A DNA stretch of 14,067 nucleotides, taken from Proteobacteria bacterium UBA6729. Its GTDB lineage: Bacteria > Pseudomonadota > Gammaproteobacteria > Porifericomitales > Porifericomitaceae. Position numbers and translations under genes: made by a program. Every line of letters starts with the position of its first letter. The stretch's first letter is position 1. The notes beneath the pieces were generated by a model that saw only the letters and a program-made list of their open reading frames with translations, was not told the DNA's origin and searched no databases. Positions 6,514 through 12,923 of the stretch are shown here, one piece after another. The DNA is taken from positions 7,914 through 21,980 of the forward strand of contig DKIB01000073.1 in NCBI GenBank assembly GCA_002454015.1, given 5' to 3'.

Positions 6514-9099
6514 ATGGAGCAGCAGGATATATTCGCCCCCAAAGAACAGGGGGCCACACCGGAACATACCCCGGTGATGCAGCAATACCTCGGCTTCAAG
6601 CAGCAACACCCCGGGTATATGCTGCTGTTCCGCATGGGTGATTTCTACGAATTGTTCTATGAGGATGCCGAGCGCGCCACCCGCCTGCTGGACCTGGCGC
6701 TGACAACCCGGGGGCGCTCTGCCGGCAAGCCCATCCCCATGGCCGGGGTGCCTGCACACGCCATGGAAAACTACCTGGTGCGCCTGGTACGCCACGGCGA
6801 ATCGGTGGCCATCTGTGATCAGGTTGAGCCCCCCACCAACAGCCGTGGGCCGATGCGACGCGAGGTCGTGCGTCTGATCACGCCAGGCACCCTGAGCGAA
6901 GAATCCCTGCTGGAGGCCGGAACGGAGTGTCCTCTGGCCAGCGTATACATGGATGCCGGACAGCGCGTCGGCCTGGCCGTGCTGGATCTCAGCAGCGGTC
7001 GATTCACCCTTGCAGAACCCAGCCTGCAGGCCCTGAGCGGGGAACTGCAGCGCATACGACCGGCCGAGCTGCTCCTCCCGGAAGCAGCGGAATGGTTGTC
7101 CGCTGATTCGTACCCGGGGACGGTACGTCGCCTGCCGGACTGGCATTTCAAGCCCGAGCTCGGGGAAAGACTGTTGCTGGAGCAGTATGCAGTGCACAAT
7201 CTGGATGGCTTCGGCTGTACGCAGCTGCGCGCTGCCATCGCTGCGGCCGGTGCATTGTTGCAATATGCCCGGGACACCCAGCGAGTCACCCGGCTGCCAC
7301 ACCTGCAACCCCCACGTACTGAATACCACGAGGATGCCCTGCTGCTGGATGGGACCGCCTGGCGTAATCTGGAACTGGAGACCGCCCTGTCCGGGGCTCC
7401 CGGACAATCCCTGCTCGGGGTCATGGACACCACCCGCACCCCCATGGGCACCCGCCTGTTGAAACGACTGCTGCAACGCCCCCTGCAGGACAGAACCCGC
7501 CTGCTGCAGCGCCAGGCCGCCATCACCGCCCTGCTGGAGGCACATGGCTATCGGGATTTCCGGGAAACCCTCAGTAGCATCGGCGATCTGGAACGGATCC
7601 TCGGTCGGCTGGCACTCGGCACCTCCCGCCCCCGTGATCTGGTGCAATTGCGTAATACGCTGGAATTGCTGCCCCGTCTGGAAACGCTGCTCACCAAGCA
7701 GGAATGCCCCCTGCTGCAGAGGCTTGCGGTCCCGATCACCCCCTTTCCCGAGCTGCTGCGGCGTCTGCAACAGGCCCTGACGGATACCCCCCCGTCACAG
7801 CTGCGGGAGGGAGGAATACTGCGCGATGGCTATGATCAGGCACTGGATGCCCTGCGCCAGCTGGGCAAGGAAGGGGGCACCCATCTGGAACAACTGGCAC
7901 AACGGGAACGTGAGCGCACCGATATTACCGGCCTGAAGGTGGGCTACAACCGCATTAACGGGTACTACATAGAGATCGGCAAGGCGCAACAAGCGCAGGT
8001 TCCGGCTGATTATCACTACCTGCAGGCACTGAAATCCTCGCTGCGTTATTCCACTGCGGAATTGAAGCAGCTGGAGCAGCAGGTGCTGGGCGCGCACGAC
8101 AGGGCACTGGCCCTGGAAAAGCAGTTATACGGTGAACTGCTGGAATACTGCGCCTCCCATATACAATCCCTGCAGGCTGCCTCCAGCGCCATGGCCATGC
8201 TGGACGTACTGGCCTGCCTGGCTGAACGCGCCTGCACCCTGAAATTTTGCAGGCCCGAATTGTCCACGCAGACCGGCCTTGAAATCCAGGGGGGCTGGCA
8301 TCCGGTGGTGGCTGCACTGCTACAGGATCCCTTCACCGTCAATGCACTGCACATCCGTGAGCCCAAGCGACTGATGATCATTACTGGACCAAATATGGGT
8401 GGAAAATCAACCTATATGCGTCAAAATGCACTGATCGTGATCCTGGCGCACATCGGCAGTTATGTGCCCGCCAAGACAGCGCGGATCGGCCCGGTAGACC
8501 GCATCTACACCCGTATAGGGGCCTCGGATGACCTGGTTGGCGGTCGTTCCACCTTCATGGTGGAGATGACGGAGATGGCCAGGATACTCAACAATGCCAC
8601 CCGCCGAAGTCTGGTGCTGATGGATGAGGTGGGACGGGGGACCAGCACACTGGACGGACTGGCGCTGGCCTGGGCCGCAGCCACCCACCTGGCCGAGCGG
8701 GTGCAGGCCTGCACCCTGTTCGCAACGCACTACTTTGAACTGACCCAGCTGGCCGAGAATCTGGATACCGTCTGCAATGTACACCTGAAGGCCACTGAAC
8801 ACGACAATCGCATCGTCTTTCTCTACAAGGTCGAACCCGGACCGACGGACCGCAGTTATGGCCTGCAGGTGGCCGGGCTGGCAGGGGTGCCGGATATTGT
8901 GGTACGCCATGCCCGGGAAGAGCTGCGCAATCTGGAGCAGCGCATGATCCCGCCCCGCACGAGCTCCGCCCCGGCACCCGCCAGGGCCACCCCACCCCCG
9001 GACCGCCTGCGCAGCTACCTGCAGGAATTGGAGCCGGACCGCCTGAGTCCACGGGAGGCCCTGGATGTGCTCTACCACATTCGTCGCCTGATCGATTAG
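6514..9099 (+). CDS. mutS: DNA mismatch repair protein MutS
   Basis: MutS recognises mispairs and small loops and, with ATP, recruits MutL. From ATG 6514 the protein has 861 residues (E. coli 853). Seen in order: mismatch-binding domain with HTPVMQQY and RMGDFYELF (Phe of the F-x-E mismatch-reading motif at residue 44), [22 protein letters not shown]; connector; lever/clamp with [14 protein letters not shown] and [14 protein letters not shown]; ATPase domain with Walker [10 protein letters not shown] (625-633), [11 protein letters not shown], Walker [17 protein letters not shown] and FATHYFELT; and a C-terminal helix pair [15 protein letters not shown]. Starts at TTG 6478 and ATG 6502 are also in frame; none has a clear Shine-Dalgarno, and 6514 is nearest the family start. 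The usual clamp-binding peptide in the C-terminal linker (QMSLL in E. coli) is absent, while QQDIF lies at residues 3-7. Walker A codons are locally AT-rich. Confidence 0.97.
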   Translation: MEQQDIFAPKEQGATPEHTPVMQQYLGFKQQHPGYMLLFRMGDFYELFYEDAERATRLLDLALTTRGRSAGKPIPMAGVPAHAMENYLVRLVRHGESVAICDQVEPPTNSRGPMRREVVRLITPGTLSEESLLEAGTECPLASVYMDAGQRVGLAVLDLSSGRFTLAEPSLQALSGELQRIRPAELLLPEAAEWLSADSYPGTVRRLPDWHFKPELGERLLLEQYAVHNLDGFGCTQLRAAIAAAGALLQYARDTQRVTRLPHLQPPRTEYHEDALLLDGTAWRNLELETALSGAPGQSLLGVMDTTRTPMGTRLLKRLLQRPLQDRTRLLQRQAAITALLEAHGYRDFRETLSSIGDLERILGRLALGTSRPRDLVQLRNTLELLPRLETLLTKQECPLLQRLAVPITPFPELLRRLQQALTDTPPSQLREGGILRDGYDQALDALRQLGKEGGTHLEQLAQRERERTDITGLKVGYNRINGYYIEIGKAQQAQVPADYHYLQALKSSLRYSTAELKQLEQQVLGAHDRALALEKQLYGELLEYCASHIQSLQAASSAMAMLDVLACLAERACTLKFCRPELSTQTGLEIQGGWHPVVAALLQDPFTVNALHIREPKRLMIITGPNMGGKSTYMRQNALIVILAHIGSYVPAKTARIGPVDRIYTRIGASDDLVGGRSTFMVEMTEMARILNNATRRSLVLMDEVGRGTSTLDGLALAWAAATHLAERVQACTLFATHYFELTQLAENLDTVCNVHLKATEHDNRIVFLYKVEPGPTDRSYGLQVAGLAGVPDIVVRHAREELRNLEQRMIPPRTSSAPAPARATPPPDRLRSYLQELEPDRLSPREALDVLYHIRRLID

Positions 9100-9112
9100 A
9101 ATCGGGGGTGCG

Positions 9113-9130
9113 GGGTGCCCCTCAGCACCC
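9113..9130. repeat. Small inverted repeat in the mutS-fdxA gap
   Basis: GGGTGC (9113-9118) and GCACCC (9125-9130) can pair across a 6-nt loop. A second copy of GGGTGC (9106-9111) offers an alternative left arm. No T tract follows, so it is not a convincing intrinsic terminator. It may slow or protect the transcript between mutS and fdxA, or be incidental. Confidence 0.3.
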
Positions 9131-9161
9131 GTCCCGGAGTCGTTAGAGAGATAGTTGAACC

Positions 9162-9485
9162 ATGGCATTTGTTGTTAACGAAAAATGCATCAAGTGCAAG
9201 TACACCGATTGTGTGGAGGTCTGTCCCGTGGATTGTTTTCACGAAGGCCCCAACATGCTGGTGATCGACCCGGATGAGTGCATAGACTGCACCCTGTGCG
9301 AGCCCGAATGCCCTGTGGATGCAATCACGGCCGAGGAAGAGGTCCCCGCGGAGCAGCAGGAATTTATCCGCCTGAACGCCGAACTGTCCAGAGAATGGCC
9401 AGTCATCATCAACCGCAAGCCAGCACCGGACGATGCGGATGACTGGAAGGACCGTCCCGACAAGCGGGCACTGCTGGAAAAGTAG
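9162..9485 (+). CDS. fdxA: 7Fe ferredoxin ([3Fe-4S]/[4Fe-4S], FdxA type)
   Basis: A small low-potential electron carrier of the Azotobacter ferredoxin I family, 107 residues as usual. Cysteines sit exactly one position later than in Azotobacter FdI. Cys9, Cys17 and Cys50 should hold the [3Fe-4S] cluster, and Cys21, Cys40, Cys43 and Cys46 the [4Fe-4S] cluster. Cys12 and Cys25 match the extra cysteines of that family. The acidic C-terminal extension (DDADDWK) is typical. The start at 9162 gives the invariant beginning MAFVV; a purine stretch (AGAGAG) ends 11 nt before it. It follows mutS by 62 nt, a pairing common in gammaproteobacteria such as Pseudomonas, and precedes the phosphatase gene by 6 nt. 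Electron partners cannot be read from the sequence. Confidence 0.96.
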   Translation: MAFVVNEKCIKCKYTDCVEVCPVDCFHEGPNMLVIDPDECIDCTLCEPECPVDAITAEEEVPAEQQEFIRLNAELSREWPVIINRKPAPDDADDWKDRPDKRALLEK

Positions 9486-9491
9486 CGGACG

Positions 9492-10331
9492 ATGACTGTA
9501 TCCCGGTCTGGCAGGCTTGAGGTTGTCAACCTCTCTGACGTGGGACGCAACCGACCCCATAATGAAGACAGCACCGCATCCGACCCGGAGTGGGGCCTGG
9601 TGGTCGTTGCCGATGGCATGGGGGGGTACAAGGCTGGCGAGGTGGCCAGTGCCCTTGCGGTAACCTCTGTACTCCGGCGGGTGTACCCGGCTCTGGATCG
9701 TCTGGATGCCGGGCCTGACGATCCGGAAAGCCTGTCACGCAAGTGTGCCCTGCTGTTGCAGAAGGCCGCTGAAGAGGCCAACCATGCCGTCTATCAGGCC
9801 TCACGGGAACGCGAGGAGTGCAAGGGCATGGGCACCACCCTGGTGATAGCGCTGTTCCGTGCGGGTCAGGTCTGCATAGCCCATGTAGGCGACTCCAGAA
9901 TGTATCGCCTGCGCGACTCCGGGCTACAGCAAATGACTAAAGATCACTCATTATATCAAGAAGTTATAGAAAAAGGGTTATGTACCCCTCAAGAAGCGCT
10001 AGAATATGCAAACAAGTCTCTGGTAACACGGGCACTGGGAATCAAGCCAGAGGTGGAAGTGGATGTCAAGCGGGAATATTGTCTCCCGGGTGACCTGTAC
10101 CTGTTGTGCTCGGACGGCCTGAATGATATGCTGGGAGACCGTGAGATTCACTTGGCCCTGCGGCGCCACGAAGCCGACCTGGAGGTGGCCGGACAAGAGC
10201 TGGTGGCCCAAGCCAATCGACGTGGCGGCAAGGACAACATCTCTGTGGTGCTGGTGAAGACCCTGACTGGGCCGGAGTCACCCGAAGAGATCACCTCCCC
10301 GTCGGTCCAGACTGGTCGGCAGGGCGCTTGA
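9492..10331 (+). CDS. PP2C-family serine/threonine protein phosphatase
   Basis: A soluble, metal-dependent (Mn/Mg) protein phosphatase of the bacterial PppA/PrpC/Stp type, 279 residues. Motifs in order are SDVGRNRPHNED (metal-binding Asp26), VVADGMGGYKAGE (Asp41), GMGTTLV (112-118), AHVGDSRMYRLRD (Asp134), TKDHSL, LVTRALG, LLCSDGLNDML (Asp208) and GGKDNISVVLV (Asp248). All metal ligands appear present, so it should be active. No membrane segment or signal peptide. It lies 6 nt after fdxA and 28 nt before a gene for an FHA (phosphothreonine-reading) protein, the usual companion; no Hanks-type kinase gene is in this window. Oddity: codons 147-177 (9931-10020, the flap region between metal motifs) are about 34% G+C and rich in TTA, ATA, CTA and GAA/AAA codons, unlike both flanks. 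Such phosphatases occur in type VI secretion clusters, but no secretion gene is seen. Confidence 0.93.
   Translation: MTVSRSGRLEVVNLSDVGRNRPHNEDSTASDPEWGLVVVADGMGGYKAGEVASALAVTSVLRRVYPALDRLDAGPDDPESLSRKCALLLQKAAEEANHAVYQASREREECKGMGTTLVIALFRAGQVCIAHVGDSRMYRLRDSGLQQMTKDHSLYQEVIEKGLCTPQEALEYANKSLVTRALGIKPEVEVDVKREYCLPGDLYLLCSDGLNDMLGDREIHLALRRHEADLEVAGQELVAQANRRGGKDNISVVLVKTLTGPESPEEITSPSVQTGRQGA
9931..10020 (+). other. AT-rich, rare-codon patch inside the phosphatase gene
   Basis: I counted 31 G or C in these 90 bases (about 34%), while the rest of the gene is visibly near 60%. It covers residues 147-177, the flap segment between the DHS and TRALG motifs. The reading frame is intact across it, so it is not an inserted non-coding element. 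Confidence 0.7.
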
Positions 10332-10359
10332 GCCTGATTATCTGGAGTACGGAGTAGCC

Positions 10360-11076
10360 ATGGCAAAGTTGACAGTCACCTTGAACAACCAATCTCAGGG
10401 GGAACTCTCTCTGGACAAGGAACGCGCCATCATCGGTCGGTCCACGCAGGCCGACCTGTGCATAGATAACCTTGCCATCAGTAACCAGCACGCCGTCATC
10501 ATCAAGGTTCTGGATGACGTATTTGTAGAAGACATGAACAGCACCAACGGGACCTTCGTCAACGGTCAGCGTATCCACAAATACACCCTGCACAATGGTG
10601 ACCGTATCACGGTCGGCAAACATGTACTCCTGTTCAGCACGGATGTTGCAGATATCGATGATCCGGAACTGGAAAAGACCGTGCTGATCCGCCCGCGTAC
10701 GGCCGCCAGTGCGGCCTCCATGGCCAAACTGGCGGAGCGCGCCGGCGGCGGTGCCGAGGCCAGCACTGCAAGCCAGGACAGGCCACGGGGGGTCCTGAAG
10801 GTGCTCAGTGGCCCCAGTACCGGACGCGAGCTGGTATTGAGCAAGGCCCTGATCACCATTGGACGACCCGGCGTCCAGGTCGCCGCCATATCGCGCCGAC
10901 CCCTGGGCTACTTTATCACCCATATCGAGAGCGATGGAGATGGCAAACGTTACCCCGTGGTCAATGGTACGCAGATCGGCTCCCGGGCGCATCCCCTGAA
11001 GAATCAGGATCGCATCGAACTGGCTGGCATCAACCTGCAATTCGTCGTAAATCAAGGCCGCATCGGCGGCACATGA
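10360..11076 (+). CDS. FHA-domain protein with a canonical and a degenerate FHA domain
   Basis: FHA domains bind phosphothreonine peptides. The 238-residue soluble protein starts with a well-conserved domain (about 4-95): Gly26-Arg27-Ser28, Ser41-x-x-His44 and Asn60-Ser-Thr-Asn-Gly-Thr65 followed by FVNG, i.e. all phosphopeptide-contact positions. A linker (about 100-143) carries LEKTVLIRP, with Thr107 in an acidic/hydrophobic context, then an Ala/Gly/Ser-rich stretch. Residues 144-235 repeat the fold: TIGRPG at 166-171, but the Ser-x-x-His signature is replaced (Ser178 then RRP) and the Asn-Gly loop reads VVNGTQIGS. The second domain is therefore probably structural or binds something else. 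GGAG at 10351-10354 with 5-nt spacing supports the start. Its stop overlaps the next gene as ATGA (11073-11076). With the upstream PP2C it forms a phospho-signalling pair whose kinase is elsewhere. Confidence 0.9.
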   Translation: MAKLTVTLNNQSQGELSLDKERAIIGRSTQADLCIDNLAISNQHAVIIKVLDDVFVEDMNSTNGTFVNGQRIHKYTLHNGDRITVGKHVLLFSTDVADIDDPELEKTVLIRPRTAASAASMAKLAERAGGGAEASTASQDRPRGVLKVLSGPSTGRELVLSKALITIGRPGVQVAAISRRPLGYFITHIESDGDGKRYPVVNGTQIGSRAHPLKNQDRIELAGINLQFVVNQGRIGGT

Positions 11077-11600
11077 AGCCCCTCACGGGGCTGTCCCCCA
11101 CGGCAGCCGGGCTCGCGCCGCTGGCCGTCTATGCCGCCGACCCCGTACAGGGGGCACTGCTTGGCCTGTGTGTATGTTGCTGCCTGCCCGCAGCCGCCCT
11201 GCTGCTCTTCGTGTTGCGCGCCCTGGTGCCTGCGGTTCTGCTCCTGCCCCTGGTGCTCACCCTCAGTTGTGCCGCTTTCTATCTGGCTGGCCTGGCCCTG
11301 CAACTGCTCTGGTACCCCGCAGGCACAGCACTGGTGGTTCCACTGGCCCTTGCAGGCGGCTGCAGCGCGGTGGTGCTGCCACTACGCGAACTGGCACTGC
11401 GTCCACGATGCCGGGAACTGCTGTTGCAGGCACTGCACAACGGGGTCAGCCTCCTGCTCCTGTTGCTGGCGGTGGGCCTGCTGAGGGTGTTGCCCGACCC
11501 CACCACATGGCTGGAACTGCCTGCTCAGCTGCCCTCCGCATGGAGCGCCCTGCTGTTGCTCGGATTACTGCTGGGAACGGCCCGGGCTCGGTGGTGCTGA
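11073..11600 (+). CDS. Reduced Rnf/Nqr-family integral membrane protein (RnfE/NqrD-like)
   Basis: A 175-residue, very Leu/Ala-rich membrane protein with about five predicted helices (near 25-48, 52-76, 83-104, 118-140, 153-170) and no signal peptide. It lines up by eye with RsxE/RnfE. GLAPLAV (14-19) sits at the place of GLCPLLAV, LRALVPAVLLLPLVL at the place of the segment with RIPIYVMI, and VVPLALAGGCSAVV (88-101) at IPLIVTNCIVV. It is shorter than RnfE (about 230). In Rnf/Nqr, one cysteine in each of these two sites ligates an intramembrane [2Fe-2S] cluster; here the first is Ala15 and the second is kept as Cys97. A cluster CVCCC occurs at 33-37. The gene lies directly before nth, the position rnfE holds in rnfABCDGE-nth operons, but no other rnf gene is present. 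Likely a relic or repurposed subunit; the assignment rests on pattern and position. Confidence 0.62.
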   Translation: MKPLTGLSPTAAGLAPLAVYAADPVQGALLGLCVCCCLPAAALLLFVLRALVPAVLLLPLVLTLSCAAFYLAGLALQLLWYPAGTALVVPLALAGGCSAVVLPLRELALRPRCRELLLQALHNGVSLLLLLLAVGLLRVLPDPTTWLELPAQLPSAWSALLLLGLLLGTARARWC

Positions 11601-12245
11601 ATGGATCGGGCCAAAGCAGGCCGCATCTGTGCGCGGCTGCAGCGCGACAATCCAAATCCCGGCACGGAGCTACAGTATCACAGCCATTTTCAGCTGCTGG
11701 TCGCAGTAATGCTGTCCGCACAATCCACCGACAAGGCGGTCAACCACGCCACCCGTGCCCTGTTCAGGGTCGCACCGGACCCCCAAAGCATGCTGGCCCT
11801 CGGCGTCCACGGCCTCAAACAGCACATCCGCACCATCGGCCTGTACAACACCAAGGCCGGGCACATTCTGCAGACCTGCAGACAACTGCTTGAACACCAT
11901 AACGGCCGGGTACCCGCCACCCGGCAGGGCCTGCAGGCCTTGCCGGGTGTGGGCCGCAAGACCTGCAATGTCATCCTGAATACAGCATTCCACCAGCCCG
12001 TCATTGCCGTGGATACCCACATCTACCGTATCGCCAATCGCACCGGCCTGGCACCGGGCCGCAATGTGCTGGAGGTAGAGCACGGCCTCTGCGACATCAT
12101 CCCCACACGCTACCAGCTGCATGCTCACCATTGGCTGATCCTGCATGGTCGCTATGTCTGCAAGGCCCGCAAACCGGATTGCAACGATTGCTGCATACGC
12201 AAACTCTGCGAATGGCCCCACAAGGACGCCCCCGTGTCAGGATAG
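11601..12245 (+). CDS. nth: Endonuclease III (DNA glycosylase/AP lyase)
   Basis: Nth removes oxidised pyrimidines and cleaves the abasic site in base excision repair. The 214 residues align without gaps to the E. coli enzyme (211). LSAQSTDKAVN lies at 38-48 and the helix-hairpin-helix is LPGVGRKTCNVIL, with the catalytic Lys at 120. The catalytic Asp is 138 in AVDTHIYR. The [4Fe-4S] loop is C-x6-C-x2-C-x5-C at 187, 194, 197 and 203. HHWLILHGRY is conserved. The start at 11601 follows the preceding TGA with no gap (TGAATG), which implies translational coupling, and matches the family N-terminus (MDRAKAGRICARL). It is the last gene of the plus-strand run beginning at mutS. Confidence 0.97.
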   Translation: MDRAKAGRICARLQRDNPNPGTELQYHSHFQLLVAVMLSAQSTDKAVNHATRALFRVAPDPQSMLALGVHGLKQHIRTIGLYNTKAGHILQTCRQLLEHHNGRVPATRQGLQALPGVGRKTCNVILNTAFHQPVIAVDTHIYRIANRTGLAPGRNVLEVEHGLCDIIPTRYQLHAHHWLILHGRYVCKARKPDCNDCCIRKLCEWPHKDAPVSG

Positions 12246-12307
12246 TTGTCGCCTCAGAACCAGCCGCCCGGGCACCTTGTAGCCCTGTTCGTTCGTCCCG
12301 CGATGTT

Positions 12308-12323
12308 GCAGTGCAAGCAGTGC
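12308..12323. repeat. Short direct repeat between convergent nth and LON-domain genes
   Basis: GCAGTGC occurs at 12308-12314 and 12317-12323, separated by AA; TTGCAGTGCAA (12306-12316) is a small palindrome. The 78-nt convergent gap (12246-12323) must hold the ends of both transcripts, yet no G+C-rich hairpin followed by a T run is visible on either strand. Confidence 0.3.
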
Positions 12324-12923
12324 TCAACCCGGGCGCTTGCGTCCGATGGTCTGGATGACCGAGCTCAGGGTACGCAGGCGGATGTCCGGATTATCCATGT
12401 CCAGCACTGTTTGCCGACTCTCGGCAGTCAATGGCAACAGTTCGGCAAGGCGGTAGCTGAGCCAGTTCAGGTCGCTGAGTCGATGCTCGCTGTGCAACTC
12501 TGCTGCCCACTCTTCTGCCTTGGCCTGACGGCGCACAAAGTCTATACATGAGGCCAGGAGCTGCGGTTCCCGCTCCCCCATCTCCCCGGTCTGGTCCAGC
12601 CGCCAGCTGACCTCTGCTTCGTTGAGCCCACCTGCACCGTAGTAGCTGCTACTGATAGTGAACCGTTTTTCACCCCTGCAGTGCAGGCCCAACAGACCAT
12701 CGTCCAGCAATTCCCAGTCCGTGATCAGTGTGTATGTGCCGACGCTGTGGAAGAGTTCCCTGCGGGATTCAACCGTGCTGTCCCGCAACAGGCAGATACC
12801 AAAGCCCATCTCGTTGCGCATACAGTGGCTGACCATGTCAGTGTAGCGCGGCTCAAAGATGCGCAGGTTAACCCTGCCACCCGGAAATAACACGGTGTTA
12901 AGAGGAAATAGTGGTATTTTCAT
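12324..12923 (-). CDS. LON peptidase substrate-binding-domain protein
   Basis: A stand-alone homologue of the N-terminal (LAN/ASCH-like) domain of Lon protease, without ATPase or protease parts; 199 residues is normal for this family. The hallmark N-terminus is IPLFPLNTVLFPGG, followed by LRIFEPRYTDM, GFGICLL, VGTYTLI and LLGLHCRGEKRF. The C-terminal part is helical, ending LSDLNWLSYRLAELLPL and SVIQTIGRKRPG. Its molecular role is not established; binding of unfolded substrates or peptides is assumed from the Lon domain. The ATG at 12923 overlaps the upstream mpl stop as ATGA (12920-12923). It is convergent with nth. Because mpl upstream appears broken, ribosomes reading mpl would not normally reach this junction in frame, so the gene must initiate independently or from a nearby promoter that I could not identify. 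Confidence 0.9.
   Translation of the reverse strand: MKIPLFPLNTVLFPGGRVNLRIFEPRYTDMVSHCMRNEMGFGICLLRDSTVESRRELFHSVGTYTLITDWELLDDGLLGLHCRGEKRFTISSSYYGAGGLNEAEVSWRLDQTGEMGEREPQLLASCIDFVRRQAKAEEWAAELHSEHRLSDLNWLSYRLAELLPLTAESRQTVLDMDNPDIRLRTLSSVIQTIGRKRPG

Noticed and set aside
6394..7770. 458-codon open frame on the minus strand across the mutS 5' half
   Set aside because: Gln/Gly-rich shadow of the mutS reading frame; no domain recognised, and mutS motifs are unambiguous in the other strand.
9106..9130. Intrinsic terminator after mutS
   Set aside because: Stem is only 6 bp and no T run follows; fdxA starts 32 nt later on the same strand.
9492..11076. Part of a type VI secretion cluster (PP2C plus FHA)
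   Set aside because: No secretion structural gene, kinase or effector in the window; the neighbours are DNA repair and ferredoxin genes.
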